Part shown: in pieces, positions 1 through 10,800 of the stretch | Layout of the letters: the number at the start of each line of letters is the position of its first letter | Position numbering within the stretch: the first letter of the stretch is position 1 | Position numbers and translations under genes: made by a program | Assembly (NCBI RefSeq): GCF_020085105.1 | Contig: NC_058055.1 | Span: 28,061,372-28,125,371, forward strand | Length of the DNA stretch: 64,000 bases | Reading direction: 5' to 3' | DNA from: Siniperca chuatsi | Taxonomy: Eukaryota; Chordata; Actinopteri; Centrarchiformes; Sinipercidae | The notes under the pieces: generated by a model | What the model was told of the DNA's origin: nothing | What the model saw: the letters and a program-made list of their open reading frames with translations, nothing else | Database searches by the model: none

Positions 1-111
1 GAAGGAAACACAATTGCTGCCTGGATTATTTTTTCCAGTACAGAAGGTGTTACATTTTTTTTACCACATGCTAGTTGTACGGAGATGGTCGGGCCGGATG
101 GTGGCCGTGTG

Positions 112-257
112 GTTAGGTTTAGGCAACAAAAACACTTTGGTTAAGGTTAGGGAAGGATGGTGGTAAAGTCCGTTCTGTGTCACTTTTTCAGTATTAAACC
201 AAGACCACCATCTTTCCCTAACCTTAACCAAGAGCTTAGAGTGCCTAAACAGAACCA
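112..257. repeat. Fold-back (inverted) repeat
   Basis: Two arms of about 50 bases (112-164 and 203-257) are imperfect reverse complements. The left arm carries GTTTAGGCAACA and TTAAGGTTAGGGAA; the right arm carries TTCCCTAACCTTAA and GCCTAAAC. Fish genomes contain dispersed repeats with this kind of motif, but the family is not identified here. The rest of 1-552 shows no gene. Confidence 0.55.
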
Positions 258-688
258 TAAAAAAGTTTAATCATGCATCAGATGCTACGCGTGGATATCG
301 TAGGAAAACAAATGAAATACTTCAGTCAACGTTTTAGAGATAAGTTCATTACAAACGGTTTCATCATTATGTTGAGAAAACATCTAATTCAGGTGGTATT
401 AGTAGTACACTACTAATTTGCAAGATATAAAATAGTCAGTAGGAGACAGAGCGGCTTTTTTATGTGTGCGTTCATTGGCCTGATGTTTATATTTCGTTAC
501 ATTCATATACACATTCTATTTCTACATCTGTATGAATAAAGCTGATGGAAATATGAACAGGCTGAGGTAAGATTTCATGTGATCCAGTATGCTCCTGTTG
601 AACCATGAACTATAAAACTCCTCTCTGTCTTCTGATGTCCTGTCTGTGAATCAACACTGACGCTTCTCTCACCTCACTCTTTCTCCAG

Positions 689-3600
689 ATTCATACCTGC
701 ACTCATCGACCAATCACAGGTCCAGCTCTGTTAACAGCACCTGGGAGCCTGATGGCGTCACTTTCTTCATCATCCAGGGCCTTGCTAAACTTGGCGAGAA
801 AGGGATGATTCTTTTTGTCATCCTGCTGCTGGGTTACATCATCATCCTGGGAGGAAACAGCATGATCATCTTTGTGGTACAAAACAAAGCCGTATATCTA
901 GTTTCATCATTCGCCTCAGTCTGACTAAGATTCAGTTTTTAGTATCTTAATCACTGCCACTGTCTTTTCTCATGCAGGCGTTGACTGATCCAAAGCTCAC
1001 CACTCCCATGTATTTCTTTCTCTACAACCTCGCCATTGTGGACATCGTCTACACCACCACCACCATCCCCAAAATGCTCTGCGGTTTCCTGACAGACATG
1101 AATACCATTTCCGTCCCAGGCTGCTTCCTCCAGATGCATTTCTTTATTCAGCTAGCCGTTACCGGCTATGCCATCCTGACTGTCATGGCGTATGACCGCT
1201 ACGTGGCCATCTGCAACCCTCTGCGCTACACTGCCATCATGACCCGGCCCGTCCAACTGCTCCTCATCATAGGAGCCTGGGGCTTCAGCATCTTCTGCAC
1301 GCTGCCAGCGACCTCCATGACCTGGCAGCGGCCTTACTGTGGCCCGAATGTGGTTAGGAATGCCTGGTGCGACCTGTCGTCTGTAAGGCAGCTGGTGTGC
1401 GCTGACACCTCCGTGGATAACATTGTGTCCGTTTCTTTCGCCGTATTGGCGCTACTGACCACAGGAGTTCTCATCCTCACCTCCTATGTCCTGATTGGTG
1501 TTTCCATGTTGAAGATGGGTGTTGCTCAGAGGCTGAAGGCCTTTGGAACGTGTGCCGCCCACCTGACTGTGGTGTCCATCTCTTACAGCTCAGCCTCGTG
1601 TGTATTCATCTCCTACCGGGTGGGAAACATTTCACCAGAGGTACAAGACTAATCATTCTGCCTTAATATTAACCTTTGCCTTAGTACATGTCTCACATAT
1701 GTCCACCAAAACTGACATTTAAGGTATTCAGCACCAGTCTTTTAAACAAGACTAGCAAGCAGTTTGGAGGTTCATTCTTGACCTTGGAAGCAGCAGTGTG
1801 ACAAAAAACCTAAACATTAGGTCCACTTACCTTGTGTTTCCAAAGCTTTCAACCACATCCTGTGGCCTTCAGCAGATGAAGTTGCTGAGTTGTCATGGAG
1901 ATGTTTTAGTTGTTATTATGTGACCTAAGTTTTGAATTTCTGTTACCTTCAACCACAGACAGTTTGTTGCATTGGAGGACTATGAGTCCGAACACACAGA
2001 CCTGGCCCACCACAAAGATATCAGATGGCTCAACTTGGGCAAATTGCTGAAAATAAAACTCAGATTCAACAGTTTTGTGAGATGAAAGGACAAGGAAATT
2101 CCCATAACCCATACTTGGGTCACATGATGAACAACTCAACCACCTCAAGCAACTCCGCTGCGGAAGGCCACGAGATGTGGTTGAAAGATTTGGAAACATA
2201 AAGTAAGTGGACCTTTTGTTGACAATTTTCCATGCTAGCAGTGAGGCTCTATAGATGGAAATGTCTGTCGGTGTTGGTCCACCACTTTGGCACAGACTGA
2301 AATATGTCAACAACTACTGGATGGATTGTCTTGAAATTTGGTTCAGATATCCAGGGTGCCCAGAAACTGTATCCTAATAACTTTGGTGATCCCCTGACTT
2401 TTCCTCTAGTGCCACCATGAGGTTGACATTTGCGGTTTTGAGAAATGTCTCGACAACTATTGAATGGATTACCATGACATGTGGTTCAGACATTCATGTT
2501 CCCCTCAGGATGAACTGTAATAACTTTGGTGATCCTCTGACCTTTGGTCTATCGCTATCATCAGGTCAACATTTTTATTTTCCAATACTATAGCATGCAA
2601 AATGCTAAACTAAAATGGTGCACATGGTAAACATACCTGCTAAACATCAGCATGTTAGCATTGTGAGCATGTTAGCATGCTTATGTTAGCATTAAGCTCA
2701 AAGCTGCTAGCATGGCTTTAGACACTTAGTCTTGTTGTCAAAGGGCTAATAGTCTTAAAACCTTGCTAATGCAAGCTAATAGAAGCTGGATTGTACATTA
2801 CACCCCACAAGATGACAGAACAAAATACATACTGATGATTTTCCTCTTCTTAGAGCAATGGAGCTCCGAGGGTGGTGCAAAAAAAAAGTCATGTAGTCAT
2901 AAAATCCTCTAGAGAGCATGAATGTTTCCAGTACATTTCATGGCAATCTGGCCTGTAGTTTTTGAGATATCTGTTTCCACTAACAGGTACCCTTCATATA
3001 CCCCATTGCTAGCACGGAATACATATTAGATAGAGGAAAAATCAGGAGATCGCAATAACTGTGGGATTGAGCCTCTGGTAACCACAAATATTCACAATAA
3101 ATTTCACAGGAATGTGACCATTTGGTCTTCAAGATAACTTGTCAACCAAATCATTGATTGAGGGGAGACTTTGTACAATGGTCTGGGGGGTCACCAAACA
3201 TATTATGACTCGAGAAGATTCGTGGTTGTTTGGGGACCACGAGTGTCTATAGCAATTTTTTGGAGATCTGAAATGGTCAAGAATTGTGTTTTTTTTTTAG
3301 ATGTGTATCATTGAGACTGTGTTGTACTCTGCCCTGACTTCTTGGATTTATCACAATGATGATGAAAATCCACAGCAAATTAAATATCCATTTGGTCTTA
3401 CAAACTACCTTTTCAACCAAAATGTTGAAAGGGCACTAGATAAAAAGTCTGGTGGTCACCAAATATATTGGGAATCATGTTGATGCTACACGGCCATTTG
3501 GGGACAACAAGCACTCATAACATGCCAATAATTTGTGTTGGACGACCAAACTTGTCATCCTTAGGACCTTCCGCTAGTCGGGAGAAATGCCAAATATTCT

Positions 3601-3802
3601 CAGTGAACCTTGTGTGTTCAATAATTTTATTTTGTTTTAGGTTCGCATCATTGTGTCTGTGCTGTTCTCCGCTCTAACTCCTTTCCTAAATCCGATGATC
3701 TACAGTGTGAGGAACAAGGAGCTGCGAGAGTCCGTCAGAAGGACTCTGAGCAGGTTCAGACCTGCAGCTGTGTTACCCAAGAAGGACGTCACAGTGTCCT
3801 GA
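689..3802 (+). CDS. Olfactory receptor with coding introns (OR0)
   Basis: A rhodopsin-class odorant receptor split over at least three coding exons: 689-876, 978-1640 and 3641-3802 (stop TGA 3800-3802). Each intron starts GT and ends AG, and both visible junctions fall between codons. Exon 1 gives an NST glycosylation site and TM1 with the GGN motif. Exon 2 gives PMYFFLYNL (TM2), MAYDRYVAICNPLRY at the end of TM3, the cysteine-rich second extracellular loop, and LKAFGTCAAHL before TM6. Exon 3 gives TM7 with LNPMIYSVRNKEL and the cytoplasmic tail. About 336 codons are visible, normal for the family. No in-frame ATG lies in exon 1: two leading bases complete a codon from an upstream exon that I could not place (an ATG at 553 before a GT donor is in the wrong phase). 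All core OR motifs are intact. It is the only plus-strand OR here and is clearly not a member of the minus-strand subfamily. Most fish ORs have an uninterrupted coding exon, so the split is notable. Confidence 0.82.
2290..2760. repeat. Dispersed repeat inside the OR0 intron
   Basis: The 2.0 kb intron 1641-3640 contains a repeat with two related sub-units of about 110 bases (around 2305-2410 and 2445-2550). Each has 'ACTATTG/CTGGATGGATT', 'TAATAACTTTGGTGATCC' and 'CTGAC(T/C)TTT'. A stretch of 'CATGTTAGCAT'-type repeats follows at 2640-2720. This resembles a very common percomorph repeat by memory; no coding frame is seen. The remainder of the intron holds nothing recognisable. Confidence 0.6.
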
Positions 3803-4449
3803 CTGCGAAAGAAAACCTGCCACTGGACACCCACAAACTGGAGAGAGAAAAGGCAACTGAACATCCAGAGTGACTGTCTTGCACAAAAACTTATTTAGAA
3901 ATTACATGATGTCTTTTTTAATTTGTATACTGTGCTAATAATATGTTTGTTCAGCTATCTATACACAAAACTTACTATGTTAAATTTGCATTCAAGAGTC
4001 CCATTAAACTAGTTAATGATCCTTTTAATTAAATATGTTAATTAACAGTCCCCTCTCATTGGAGAACTGCTTTTACCAGCTATGAATGGATGGATCAATA
4101 TTACAATAAATTTAGTTTTTTTTTTCAAAAAGTTGCGTGAATAAGTCTCAGAATTCATTTGTCCAATGCTTTGCTGTTTACACCTTCTGCTCCAGGTGTC
4201 CAATAACAGCCTATTGAGGGCTCAATCAGGCAGCTGATCCCCTGTGACTTCTCCCCCACACTCTGCAGCTAGAGGGCTGCATGTGGTCAGGAGATCCCTC
4301 AACTTTCTCAGTAGTGGAACGTAAATAAATACTTTTAATCCTTTCACCTCCATCATGTTGGGGTGGCTGCAGAAATCTTGGATATCTCAAAACCTGGACA
4401 AATACAATGAAAACTATCTGCGTGGGGAGGTTCCCTCTAGAGGTGGTGT
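3803..4449. other. 3' flank of OR0, no gene seen
   Basis: AT-rich sequence after the OR0 stop. An AATAAA near 4104 could serve as a polyadenylation signal. Nothing else is recognised. Confidence 0.4.
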
Positions 4450-6018
4450 ATGGAATGCCATTTTTATTCAATATTAAATAAATAAATAGACTATGAAATA
4501 AATCCTAAAATAAATAAATGAGGCATTAAATAAATAAATGTGAATATAAATATAGAAATTAGTCAATATAGTTAAATACATGAATAAATAAGTTTTTATT
4601 TCAAAAAGGACATTTTTCAATAGACATATTTATTTCAGGCGACATTTATTTCCATGTTTTATATTCAAATGAAGGGGCTTGGTTGTCTCACAGAGATGTA
4701 AGACCGGACACAGACACGGAATACAGTACAGAGGCGGTTTTCTTTCCGGTTTGGCTTCTGGCATCCATCTCTGCCTCAGCTCTCGGTGATTTATGGAGTT
4801 TCCTGATGTACAGATAGCTTTACATGTTGCTAAAGTAACTAAAGTAACTGCAGCTGCCGTTAGCTAATTGTCCTATTAGCTGACTCTGCCTGGACTGGGA
4901 GCTCGGAGCACCGTGTTGGTGTTTACAGCTCTAGCACAGGAGCTTTGGACCGCCAGAAGGAGGAGGTTTTCAGGCCCGAGCTCAGCATCATGGCTAACTG
5001 AGCTAACTTAACGTTAGCTAGCAGCAGCTACTGCTAGCAGCAGTTAGCAGTTAACATTACTCTAGCAACAAGTAAAGCTATCTGTGCATCAGGAACCTCC
5101 ATAAATCACGGAGAGTTGAGGCAGAGCCGGGTGCCAGGAGCCAAACTGCAAACTGGCCTTTCGTCTTCTCCGAGGCTGCGTCCGGTCTGTGAGATAACCA
5201 CGCCCCCTTCATTTGAGTATAACAGGCAGCAATAAATGTGGCATTGTGAAATAAATGTCCCCTGAAATAAATAAATGTGGGTGTCAGTGTCCAGCTGTGC
5301 CTCTCTCTTTCATTCCCTGTGTTTTCCTGCCTTTTCCCCCTCCTTGTGTTCCTGTCAGTCCCCTGTTCATGTTCTCTGTCTATGTGTGTGTGGTGTGTGT
5401 GTGTGTGTCTGTTAGGGCGTGGGACTCCTGCTGTTGATCACCTGCACACCTGCAACTCATCCACTCATCAAGCTCCTGTAGTATAAAACCCAGGCTCTCC
5501 TCTCTAGCCTTCGCTAGATCGTTTCGTTTGCTGAAGTGGTTCTCACGCTACGGCCAAGTTCTTGGTTTAGATAGTATTTTCCGTGTGTTACCTGAGCTCT
5601 AACTCTGCGTCTGCTTGTACTTCAGGTTCATATCCTCCTGTGTTGTGTGCTTGCCTGCCTCGCTCAGTGTCCTGCCAGTCTGCCTTCCTGCCCACAGCCC
5701 TGCTCAATCAGCCAGCTCTGCTTCACATAAATCCTGGATCAGCACTCCAGACCATCAGCTCATAATCCTTCAGATAAACAACCTTGAACTGTTGCAAACC
5801 ACTTGTACACCAGTGGCATTATGAAATAAAATTCCAGTGAAATAAATAAAAGTCTTTTGGAAAAACATCCTTTTTAAAACAAAAAAAACAACAACCCAAA
5901 AACCTATTTATTCATTTTTTAAATTATATTTACTCAATTATTATTTCATAGACATATTTACTAATTTCATAGGCATATTTATTTATTTACTTAATATTGA
6001 CTAAAATGGCATTCCATA
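4450..6018. mobile_element. Inverted-repeat transposon-like element (fold-back/MITE)
   Basis: The outer ends are reverse complements. The left end, from about 4451, reads TGGAATGCCATTTT followed by CAATATTAA and an AAATAAATA run. The right end near 6010 is the inverse. Both ends are flanked by TA, a possible target duplication. Deeper arms also pair: TTTATGGAG-TTCCTGATG-TACAGATAGCTTTA near 4795-4830 is matched in reverse near 5075-5110. No transposase frame is present, so it would be non-autonomous. A separate LTR-like block (5283-5810) sits within the right arm, where the AAATAAATA-type sequence occurs on both sides of it. The superfamily is not certain; TA flanks would fit Tc1/mariner- or Harbinger-type mobilisation. 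Confidence 0.55.
5283..5810 (+). mobile_element. Solo-LTR-like block, probably Ty3/gypsy (fossil)
   Basis: Begins TGTCAG and ends with CA. It has a TATA-like 'GTATAAAACCCAGGCTCTCC' in the middle and a pyrimidine-rich downstream half, a layout typical of fish gypsy LTRs. No coding parts adjoin it. It interrupts the right arm of the inverted-repeat element. It contains a TG-rich microsatellite near 5383-5410. The identification rests on structure only. Confidence 0.4.
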
Positions 6019-6731
6019 GTTGTGGAGGAAATGAGTTTTTTGGATGATAATAATAATTAGGTCACATGCAGTCAGCTGAATTTGAGCATACCATACTTTT
6101 ATATTCAAGAGTAAGGAGAAAGCCCCAAGTTGATTCTTTTTGACACATTTAAACATTCTTTATTAAGCATATTATTCAAACAAACAATATAACTGTATTA
6201 GAAATCTCCCATGACCCCATCTGGATATGAAGTGACCACATTTGGTAAAAACTCCTACCTTGTTTTGAAATAATAATGTAAAATACATTAAAACAGAGCT
6301 TTTATTAAAGTAACCAGCAGGATGTTTAATACTTAAAACAGATTATTGTATTGAATACAATTTTACAACAAAACAAGCTTAATCAATTGAAATGTATGTG
6401 AAATATTATCATGACATGTCAATACATACAAACGTGTCCTGTAAAATAGGAGACCGAGTACAATTTGATTAGAATAACAAAAAAAATGAGGATAATGTCA
6501 GTCTTATGATCGTCAGTAAAATTAAATAAAAGTTTGAGACAAACATTTTACTTTTAACTTACAAACTGCAGGCTCAGAGAGTCCTGTAAACATCTTCTAT
6601 CAACTGTTGTAAAATACAAATTTATACCTTAAATTCCCCTAAATTGTTCATGTTACGGAGAAATGTGTACGGAACTCAAGGTACTTGATTGATGAGACCT
6701 TTATTTTAGGAAGCGTGTGCGACTTTAAGAG
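6019..6731. other. 3' flank of OR1, no gene seen
   Basis: AT-rich, no conserved frame, no recognisable repeat. Confidence 0.4.
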
Positions 6732-7688
6732 TTATTTATGGAAAGTTTTCACATCCATGCCTTTATTCTTGTGAAACACGGCGACAATCTTCTGTCTGAG
6801 CTCTTTACACTGCAGCCCGTAGATGATGGGGTTCAGGGCCGGCGGCACGACATGGAACATGATGGACGCCACTTTCCCATTGTCTGCCCACTCGGGGTAA
6901 TGGTGAATGATCATGGGGGTGAAGGATGCAACCAACATGATCAGGTAGACAGCCAAGTGGGTGGCGCAGGTCTGCAGCGCCCGGCTGTTCAGCACCTTGT
7001 TCTTACTGCTCAAACACACCATGGCGATCCTCAGGTAGGTGAGTGTGATGCTGCCGAGGGAGGAGCCCAGGATGACCACGGCGCTGCCGAGGCCGTAGAT
7101 ATGGTTGATGAGAAGGTTCTGGCAGGAGAGCTTGAACAAGGAGGCGTTGTCGCAGAACGGGTTGATGATAACCCGCCTGCAGCGCGTCAGGTGAATGGTG
7201 AGACCCAGGAGGATCGCGACAGAGATGAAGGCCGCCACCCAGGCTGACACCGACAGCTTCACCACCATCCTGCTGGTCATGATGGTGGCGTAACGCAGGG
7301 GGTTGCAGATGGCCGCGTAGCGGTCGAAGGCCATGATCATGAGCACCACGTGAGAGGTGCCTGCATGAAAGTGTGAAGCGAAGGCCTGAACGACGCAGTC
7401 TATGTAATGGATGTAGCGCTCTGTGACTGGAGTAAAAACATCACTCAGCAAGCGAGGAATGATGGTCGTGGCCCCAAAAACATCATTAATACTCATGTTG
7501 CAGAAGAGCAGATACATGGGCTCGTGGAGGCTCCTCTCCATGAAGATCAGGACTACTAGGCTGATGTTGGACACCATGATGAAGATGTAGATGAGGAGGA
7601 GGAGGATGAATGCGGGAACTGAGAACTGGGGGCTGACCTTTAACCCCTCGATGAATATTATATCCATATTGTAAGTTTGGTTCTCCAT
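6732..7688 (-). CDS. Olfactory receptor, intact (OR1)
   Basis: A 318-codon seven-helix odorant receptor in one coding exon, of normal OR length. It should sit in the membrane of olfactory cilia and signal through a Gs/olf-type G protein (family knowledge). Residues near 3-5 form an N-glycosylation site (NQT); TM1 has SN in place of the usual GN. PMYLLFCNMS marks TM2, MAFDRYAAICNPLRY ends TM3, FCDNASLFKLSC forms the second extracellular loop, SRALQTCATHL opens TM6 and LNPIIYGLQCKEL is TM7. The DRYAAIC in place of DRYVAIC is unusual. The start ATG (7686-7688) lies 16 bases after a good splice acceptor (AG at 7706-7707), so the leader is spliced to a non-coding first exon near 9360. It is the most diverged member of the minus-strand subfamily and the only one keeping P in the NPxxY-like TM7 motif. 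The MAFDRY form suggests a fish-specific OR group; the exact subfamily is not assigned. Confidence 0.93.
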   Translation of the reverse strand: MENQTYNMDIIFIEGLKVSPQFSVPAFILLLLIYIFIMVSNISLVVLIFMERSLHEPMYLLFCNMSINDVFGATTIIPRLLSDVFTPVTERYIHYIDCVVQAFASHFHAGTSHVVLMIMAFDRYAAICNPLRYATIMTSRMVVKLSVSAWVAAFISVAILLGLTIHLTRCRRVIINPFCDNASLFKLSCQNLLINHIYGLGSAVVILGSSLGSITLTYLRIAMVCLSSKNKVLNSRALQTCATHLAVYLIMLVASFTPMIIHHYPEWADNGKVASIMFHVVPPALNPIIYGLQCKELRQKIVAVFHKNKGMDVKTFHK

Positions 7689-7705
7689 ACTGCAGAGGGA
7701 GGATC

Positions 7706-9359
7706 CTGGAGAGCATCATAGGCAGAGAATTCAGTCAACACTGTTTGTTATCAAAACCTGATCTGTCAAAGGGTTAGGTTATGGTTTAAAATAAATAAAT
7801 GTAACAGTCAAAAACTCAGTTAATCTGCTTCATCAGGACTGTGTTGGTGTGGTTTTATCAGATTGTGGTCTACCAACATAAAAACCAACTGCACAATCAT
7901 CAAATTACATTTTGATTCAAATAATGCAGAATCCTGATTGGTGTATGGAGGTACATTCATATTCACATTCATTCAACATTTTGAGCCTTGCCCAACAAAC
8001 CAGTGAGAGAAGCCCAGAGAAAAACACAGAAATCTGTCAAGCAGTGATGGGAATTACTGCTCTCAGACGGGATAAACTAATATGAGACAAATCTTAAGCA
8101 AAAAAATCTTATGTGAAAATCACACAACAATGGAAATGACTCCAAACATTTATGTCCTCCTGTTTAATCTTTCTACAGTTTGAGTCCAACTTGTGTTATC
8201 AACACTGATTTATATTTTCTCTCTTATAACGACAGAAAACATTTCTTCAGCTGAATCAGATCCTCGGTCATTCTTTTAGTTCAGATTTATTTGAATTCTT
8301 TCAGATGATTTATTTTCAGACAATGTCTAATGGCTCACTCATGTACACATGTAAACAAAGTAATGACACTTGTATGTCTTAAGATGCAACATTAGCACAT
8401 TATCTCTGTTATCAGCACTGTCACATAACACCTCATATGTAAAAACACACATATATATATATAATGTATATGTATATATATATGTATATGTATATTTATG
8501 TATATGTATATATATATGTATATATATATAATGTATATGTGTGTGTCAAAACAGAAAATAGACAGAAATGTTCAACAGAAAACATCAACGCTGCACCTGA
8601 TGAAGTTCATTAAACCCTGAAATCTGAAATCATGATCACAATGATTAGAAGATTAATTATCCTAACTGTGTGTCTACAATGTCAAGTTTTCATGTAAGAA
8701 ATAAAAAGACATATTTTTAGCTTCATGAAAGTGTCTTTGGTTTTATCCTAAACCCAGCATGTTTTCCCCCCAGGTGATGATTCACTGTGACCTGAAGTCA
8801 TTTGACAGCTGACACAAATAATGTTTGCGGCTCTGCCTCCTACACAGAACCAAGGCTCCCGTACAATCAGTGAATATTAAAAATGATTTTAGTTCAGGCT
8901 GCTGTGCCTTAAAAACGTATCACACCCCAATGTTTAGTCTCGTCAGTCAGCCTGGAGACATACAGTATCAATACAAGTCGGGAAACAGGTCACCACTTCA
9001 TGTAATTCAATATGATTAAAAGGTCATTGCCGCAGACACTTGACAGATTCATGTTTCATATTATTTAATTTGTTTGTCTTTCATTGGCATTTAAATTTGG
9101 CACATTTTTTCATCAACAGTTACAGCATCCAGTACAAACACACTTCACTGCTTTCTTATTTTTGCAATAAACCATCTGACATTTCATTTTGGATTTTTGT
9201 TTTCCAATTTGCTGTCAGATAACAGATCATTCTGTTAATCAATAGTAGCGTTTCACTGTTTTCTTTCTTCACAAAACATACCAGACACAGTCAACATTCA
9301 GTGAACAATAGAAGACATCATTGCTAGATTGTGTGTGAGGGTGTGTGTGGCAGGTTTAC
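7706..9359 (-). other. 5' UTR intron of OR1
   Basis: Inferred intron between the leader exon and the coding exon: donor on the minus strand CACAG|GTAAACC at 9359-9360, acceptor CTCCAG|GATCC at 7705-7706. It holds a TA/TG microsatellite (8441-8550) and otherwise nothing recognisable. Confidence 0.7.
8441..8550. repeat. (TA)n/(TATG)n microsatellite
   Basis: About 100 bases of alternating TA with interspersed TG steps, ending in a short (GT) run. Confidence 0.9.
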
Positions 9360-9480
9360 CTGTGTTGATGTGAACCTCCTCCAGCCAGACCAGAGGAGGA
9401 CTGGTAAACCTTTTATACTGAGCGGCCCCTACTGCTCAACAGTCACCAGGCAAAGGTTGCTGTCAACTGGGCATCATCAT
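9360..9480 (-). promoter_or_regulatory. OR1 promoter and non-coding exon 1
   Basis: Read on the minus strand there is TTGCCTGGTGAC, then AGGGGCCGCTCAG, then a consensus TATAAAA box (plus 9411-9417), then about 30-50 bases to a splice donor at 9360/9359. The same order occurs upstream of OR2 and, more loosely, OR3-OR7. The TTGCCTGGTGAC block resembles an RFX/X-box half site (inference). Confidence 0.65.
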
Positions 9481-9720
9481 GCATGTTGTCAACAATTGTG
9501 TGACTTCACTGTGGTTTGGGTTTCATCTGTTTTTTTATTTACATGTTAGCCAGTTGCATTCTGGATCTAATTCCAAGTTGGTAAAACAACTCGGATTCAT
9601 TAAACTCACAGTCTAAAAAAATCTCTTCTCTCCTTTCAATCTAAGAAATGGCCAGTGAAAAAAAAACCTAACCTTAACATGGCTATAATGTATATTTTAA
9701 TAATAATAATGTATCAAATG

Positions 9721-9960
9721 AGACGGTGTAGTCCCTCATTCGTTCAGGAGTGTTCTAACGTAGAAAAGGTTTCAGTCGCAGTCATCTGGACACTGTTTTC
9801 AGAATCACGACGTTTCGGCTCCCATCCGGAAGTCATTCTCAATTGTGAAAAAATGGGACGGGAACTAGAAATTTAAGCTACTCTGTGTTACATAAGCCCT
9901 GCCCTCAAGAGGCAGGAGTCTACCTGAGTATCTGTTAATAGCTAGTTTCACCTGAAACCA
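9721..9960 (-). mobile_element. Penelope-like element end fragment
   Basis: Starts at AGACGGTGTAGTCCCTCATT and carries GACGTTTCGGCTCCCATCC. It matches closely the ends of the longer Penelope fragments at 26329 and 27733 in this window. No coding part is present, and it is diverged from those copies by scattered changes. The Penelope assignment comes from the GIY-YIG frame attached to the 27.7 kb copy. Confidence 0.65.
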
Positions 9961-10199
9961 CTTCACATGAATAGCGTTTCCTGGGTTAATATCTGTCATA
10001 AACACTAATTCTCCTCACAAATCATTAAAATTGTTGATAGAATTCCACTTTTCGCTCTGTAAGGTCTTGCGAGGTGCATGCAGCGGCCACTTTCAGCACA
10101 GAGCAGCAGCAGAAGTCAGAAACCCACAACAAACAGAAACGTGGATGATACACGAACTGACTTCAATAACTTCATGAGTCACTAACAACAACAAGCGTG

Positions 10200-10561
10200 T
10201 CCAAGCTGTGCTCAGCACTTTTTAGTGTCCTCTGGAAACACTTCCGTTGTCGTTTTGTATTTGCACTGCGTTTCTGTATTTGGTTGTGTGTATTTGTAGC
10301 GCATGTGTTGTCAAATTGATGATGTTTTCTTAATTTGACTTTGGCTGGTTTATGGACTTTTTGATTTTCTGTTTGCTCCTTTGGACTTGTTTGCCTTCAT
10401 GGGCTGCTTCCCTGGTTCCCTGGTCAATCACTGCCTGCCTGAAAACAGTGTAAGCCTTTTCGTTGAAATCATTAAAGGATTTAAACTGCACCTGCTCCAC
10501 CTACTTGTCTGCATTTGGGTCCTACTCCTTGTGTTATTGGTTATCCTGCTTGACTTGTAAC
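10200..10561 (+). mobile_element. LTR-like fragment (fossil)
   Basis: The segment ends with a gypsy-style R/U5-like tail: an ATTAAAGGATTT polyadenylation-type region, 'CTGCACCTGCTCC', 'TGTCTGCATTTGGGTCC' and a terminal GTAACA. The left limit is uncertain. No coding parts are attached. Confidence 0.35.
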
Positions 10562-10800
10562 AGAAGGGGGAACTATAGGAAAAGGCCCTGCAGCCAGATG
10601 ACTTCTTTTGAACTCTGGGGACATGGATAGGGAACCAATGAAGGGAAGCTAAATTTGGTGTAATGTGGTCAAATGTTCTAGTTTTAAGATCCTTGCTGCA
10701 ATATTCTGAACCATTTGAAGACTTTTAGTAGCCCGACAACAAAACGTTACAAAAATCAAGTCTGGATGAAACAAATATGTGAATTAGGATCTCTTGTGGT
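10562..10800. repeat. Dispersed fish repeat, left part
   Basis: Contains 'CCAATGAAGGGAAGCTAAATTTGGTGTAATGTGGTC' type sequence (split here: CCAATGAAGGGAAGC then GTGTAATGTGGTC) and 'GCTGCAATATTCTGAACC'. It is related to the block 'GCCAGTGTAAGGAGGC...GTGATGTGGTCAC' found in every OR3-OR7 leader intron. The likely continuation is at 12353-12600, so the gypsy piece 10801-12352 appears to have been inserted in it. Confidence 0.45.

Noticed and set aside
553-566. ATG at 553 followed by a GT donor as the start exon of OR0
   Set aside because: It contributes 14 bases, which puts exon 689-876 out of frame and gives an early stop.
6738-7247. Plus-strand open frames opposite the OR genes (for example 6738-7247, 16449-16742, 36539-36832, 50675-50968)
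   Set aside because: They recur in the same place in every OR copy and mirror the receptor's codon pattern; no domains, so antisense shadows.
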